Shown: positions 63,277-64,000 of the stretch, piece after piece
Numbering within the stretch: position 1 is the stretch's first letter
Layout: the number at the start of each line of letters is the position of its first letter
NCBI GenBank assembly: GCA_030374805.1
Contig: JARGSG010000189.1
Span: 1,302,001 to 1,366,000 of the forward strand
DNA: 64,000 nt
Origin: Gracilaria gracilis
Taxonomy: Eukaryota; Rhodophyta; Florideophyceae; Gracilariales; Gracilariaceae
Direction of reading: 5' to 3'
Notes under the pieces: generated by a model
What the model was told of the DNA's origin: nothing
What the model saw: the letters and a program-made list of their open reading frames with translations, nothing else
Databases searched by the model: none
Made by a program: the position numbers and the translations under genes

Positions 63277-64000
63277 TAAGGGTTACCAACTAGCTGGTGG
63301 GGAAATATGGAGCCCGAGGGAAGTTATTTTCCCCGAAGGCGAAGCCGAGGGAAAATAACCATCCCGAGGGCTCCAATATTTCCCACGCAGCCAGTTGATA
63401 ACGCGCTTGTCAACAAACTGCGAGTGAAACTCGAGGCCAACTTTCAATAAAATAAAACGTATGTGACATTACATAATGTAGCGCTAATTTGGCGCATCAA
63501 AACTGGGTCATAAACAACGCAGTTATGGCGTGCAATGAAAAATTGACTGTAATCATTGATTGCAGCCATGCTTACGTATAGATAACCCATTTAGGTGCCA
63601 TGCCCATTAAGATCAGCTCCACACACTGCCACACCGCCTGCATCCCACCATGACCGATCAAACGCAATCATTGGTATCAGGCACACCTCCGCCGCCTGCA
63701 GAAGATCTAGAACTAGTATCACTCGCGCCCTTGGCGAAACACGATCTCAACAACATTGCACTTGATGGCATTCCCACTGACGGCTGCGATCCTCAGGTTT
63801 TGACGCAAATCGACTGCACTCTCCCTGTCGATCTTGATCCTATCGCAACCTACTTTGCCCCGTCGGAAACCGAGCAGCAACGCTCTGCGCAACAGACACA
63901 CTCCAATGCCGCAAAGGCCTGCATGGGACTTCAAATTCCCGTTAATACAAAGCGCAACAACCGCACCGCTCTAAATTCTCTTTGCGCCTTCTGCGTCGCA
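63277..64000 (-). repeat. Right arm of the palindrome, cut by the window end
   Basis: Inverse copy of 62520-63243; continues past the window. Confidence 0.95.
63650..64000 (+). CDS. Second Crypton recombinase copy, 5' part
   Basis: ATG 63650, 117 codons open to the window edge, essentially identical to the N-terminus of the copy at 62870 on the other strand. The two genes diverge from the palindrome centre. Whether the catalytic half is intact lies outside the window. Confidence 0.85.
   Translation, partial: MTDQTQSLVSGTPPPPAEDLELVSLAPLAKHDLNNIALDGIPTDGCDPQVLTQIDCTLPVDLDPIATYFAPSETEQQRSAQQTHSNAAKACMGLQIPVNTKRNNRTALNSLCAFCVA

Overview
The window is eukaryotic nuclear DNA. Three unrelated genes (acylphosphatase, a type II NADH dehydrogenase and a pair of glutamate-receptor-like genes) carry short canonical GT-AG introns of about 77-187 nt. 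Other genes are intronless, and about a third of the window is transposons. GC-rich compact host genes, few small introns and AT-richer transposon islands fit a red alga best. This is an inference from gene content and layout, because no diagnostic plastid or rRNA gene is present.

1-10.7 kb: a type II membrane protein running off the left edge, a NAK-family (AAK1/Ark-like) kinase, a coiled-coil protein, a Ser-rich protein, an acylphosphatase with one intron, and the first of two tandem five-exon ionotropic-glutamate-receptor-like genes. 11.3-12.1 kb is a hAT-type MITE with an 8-bp target duplication, followed by the second receptor gene (12.5-14.5 kb). 14.5-17.7 kb is mostly non-coding, with a (TC)23 tract and a short dispersed repeat.

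17.7-25.2 kb, all on the minus strand: a helical-domain/WD40 gene broken by frameshifts, a large protein with a helical N-terminus, a degenerate kinase domain and Sel1 repeats, and a Sel1-only relative. 25.5-34.2 kb: a bacterial-style acyltransferase-3/SGNH fusion, a secreted Cys-rich protein, a coiled-coil protein and a three-exon NDH2.

34.4-57.4 kb is a transposon island: a piggyBac-type element; a 6.7-kb Mutator-like element (MULE) with 250-bp terminal inverted repeats, a 10-bp target duplication and a Ulp1-type protease; and a Harbinger transposase gene split by an 11.6-kb chromodomain Ty3/gypsy retrotransposon. The retrotransposon has 507/508-bp LTRs, a GCACG target duplication and a long open region antisense to gag-pol.

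57.4-59.2 kb holds a damaged SART3/Prp24-like HAT-RRM gene next to the island. 59.7-64 kb holds a Crypton-type tyrosine-recombinase element that meets a second, head-to-head copy in a near-perfect palindrome (axis about 63,260) cut by the window end.

The most unusual signals are: the helical-domain/pseudokinase/Sel1 gene (an MLKL-like arrangement); the receptor pair lacking an obvious pore loop; the antisense ORF and the dense CC-N5-GGT motif in the retrotransposon; and long transposon frames interrupted by TGA or TAA codons without frameshifts.
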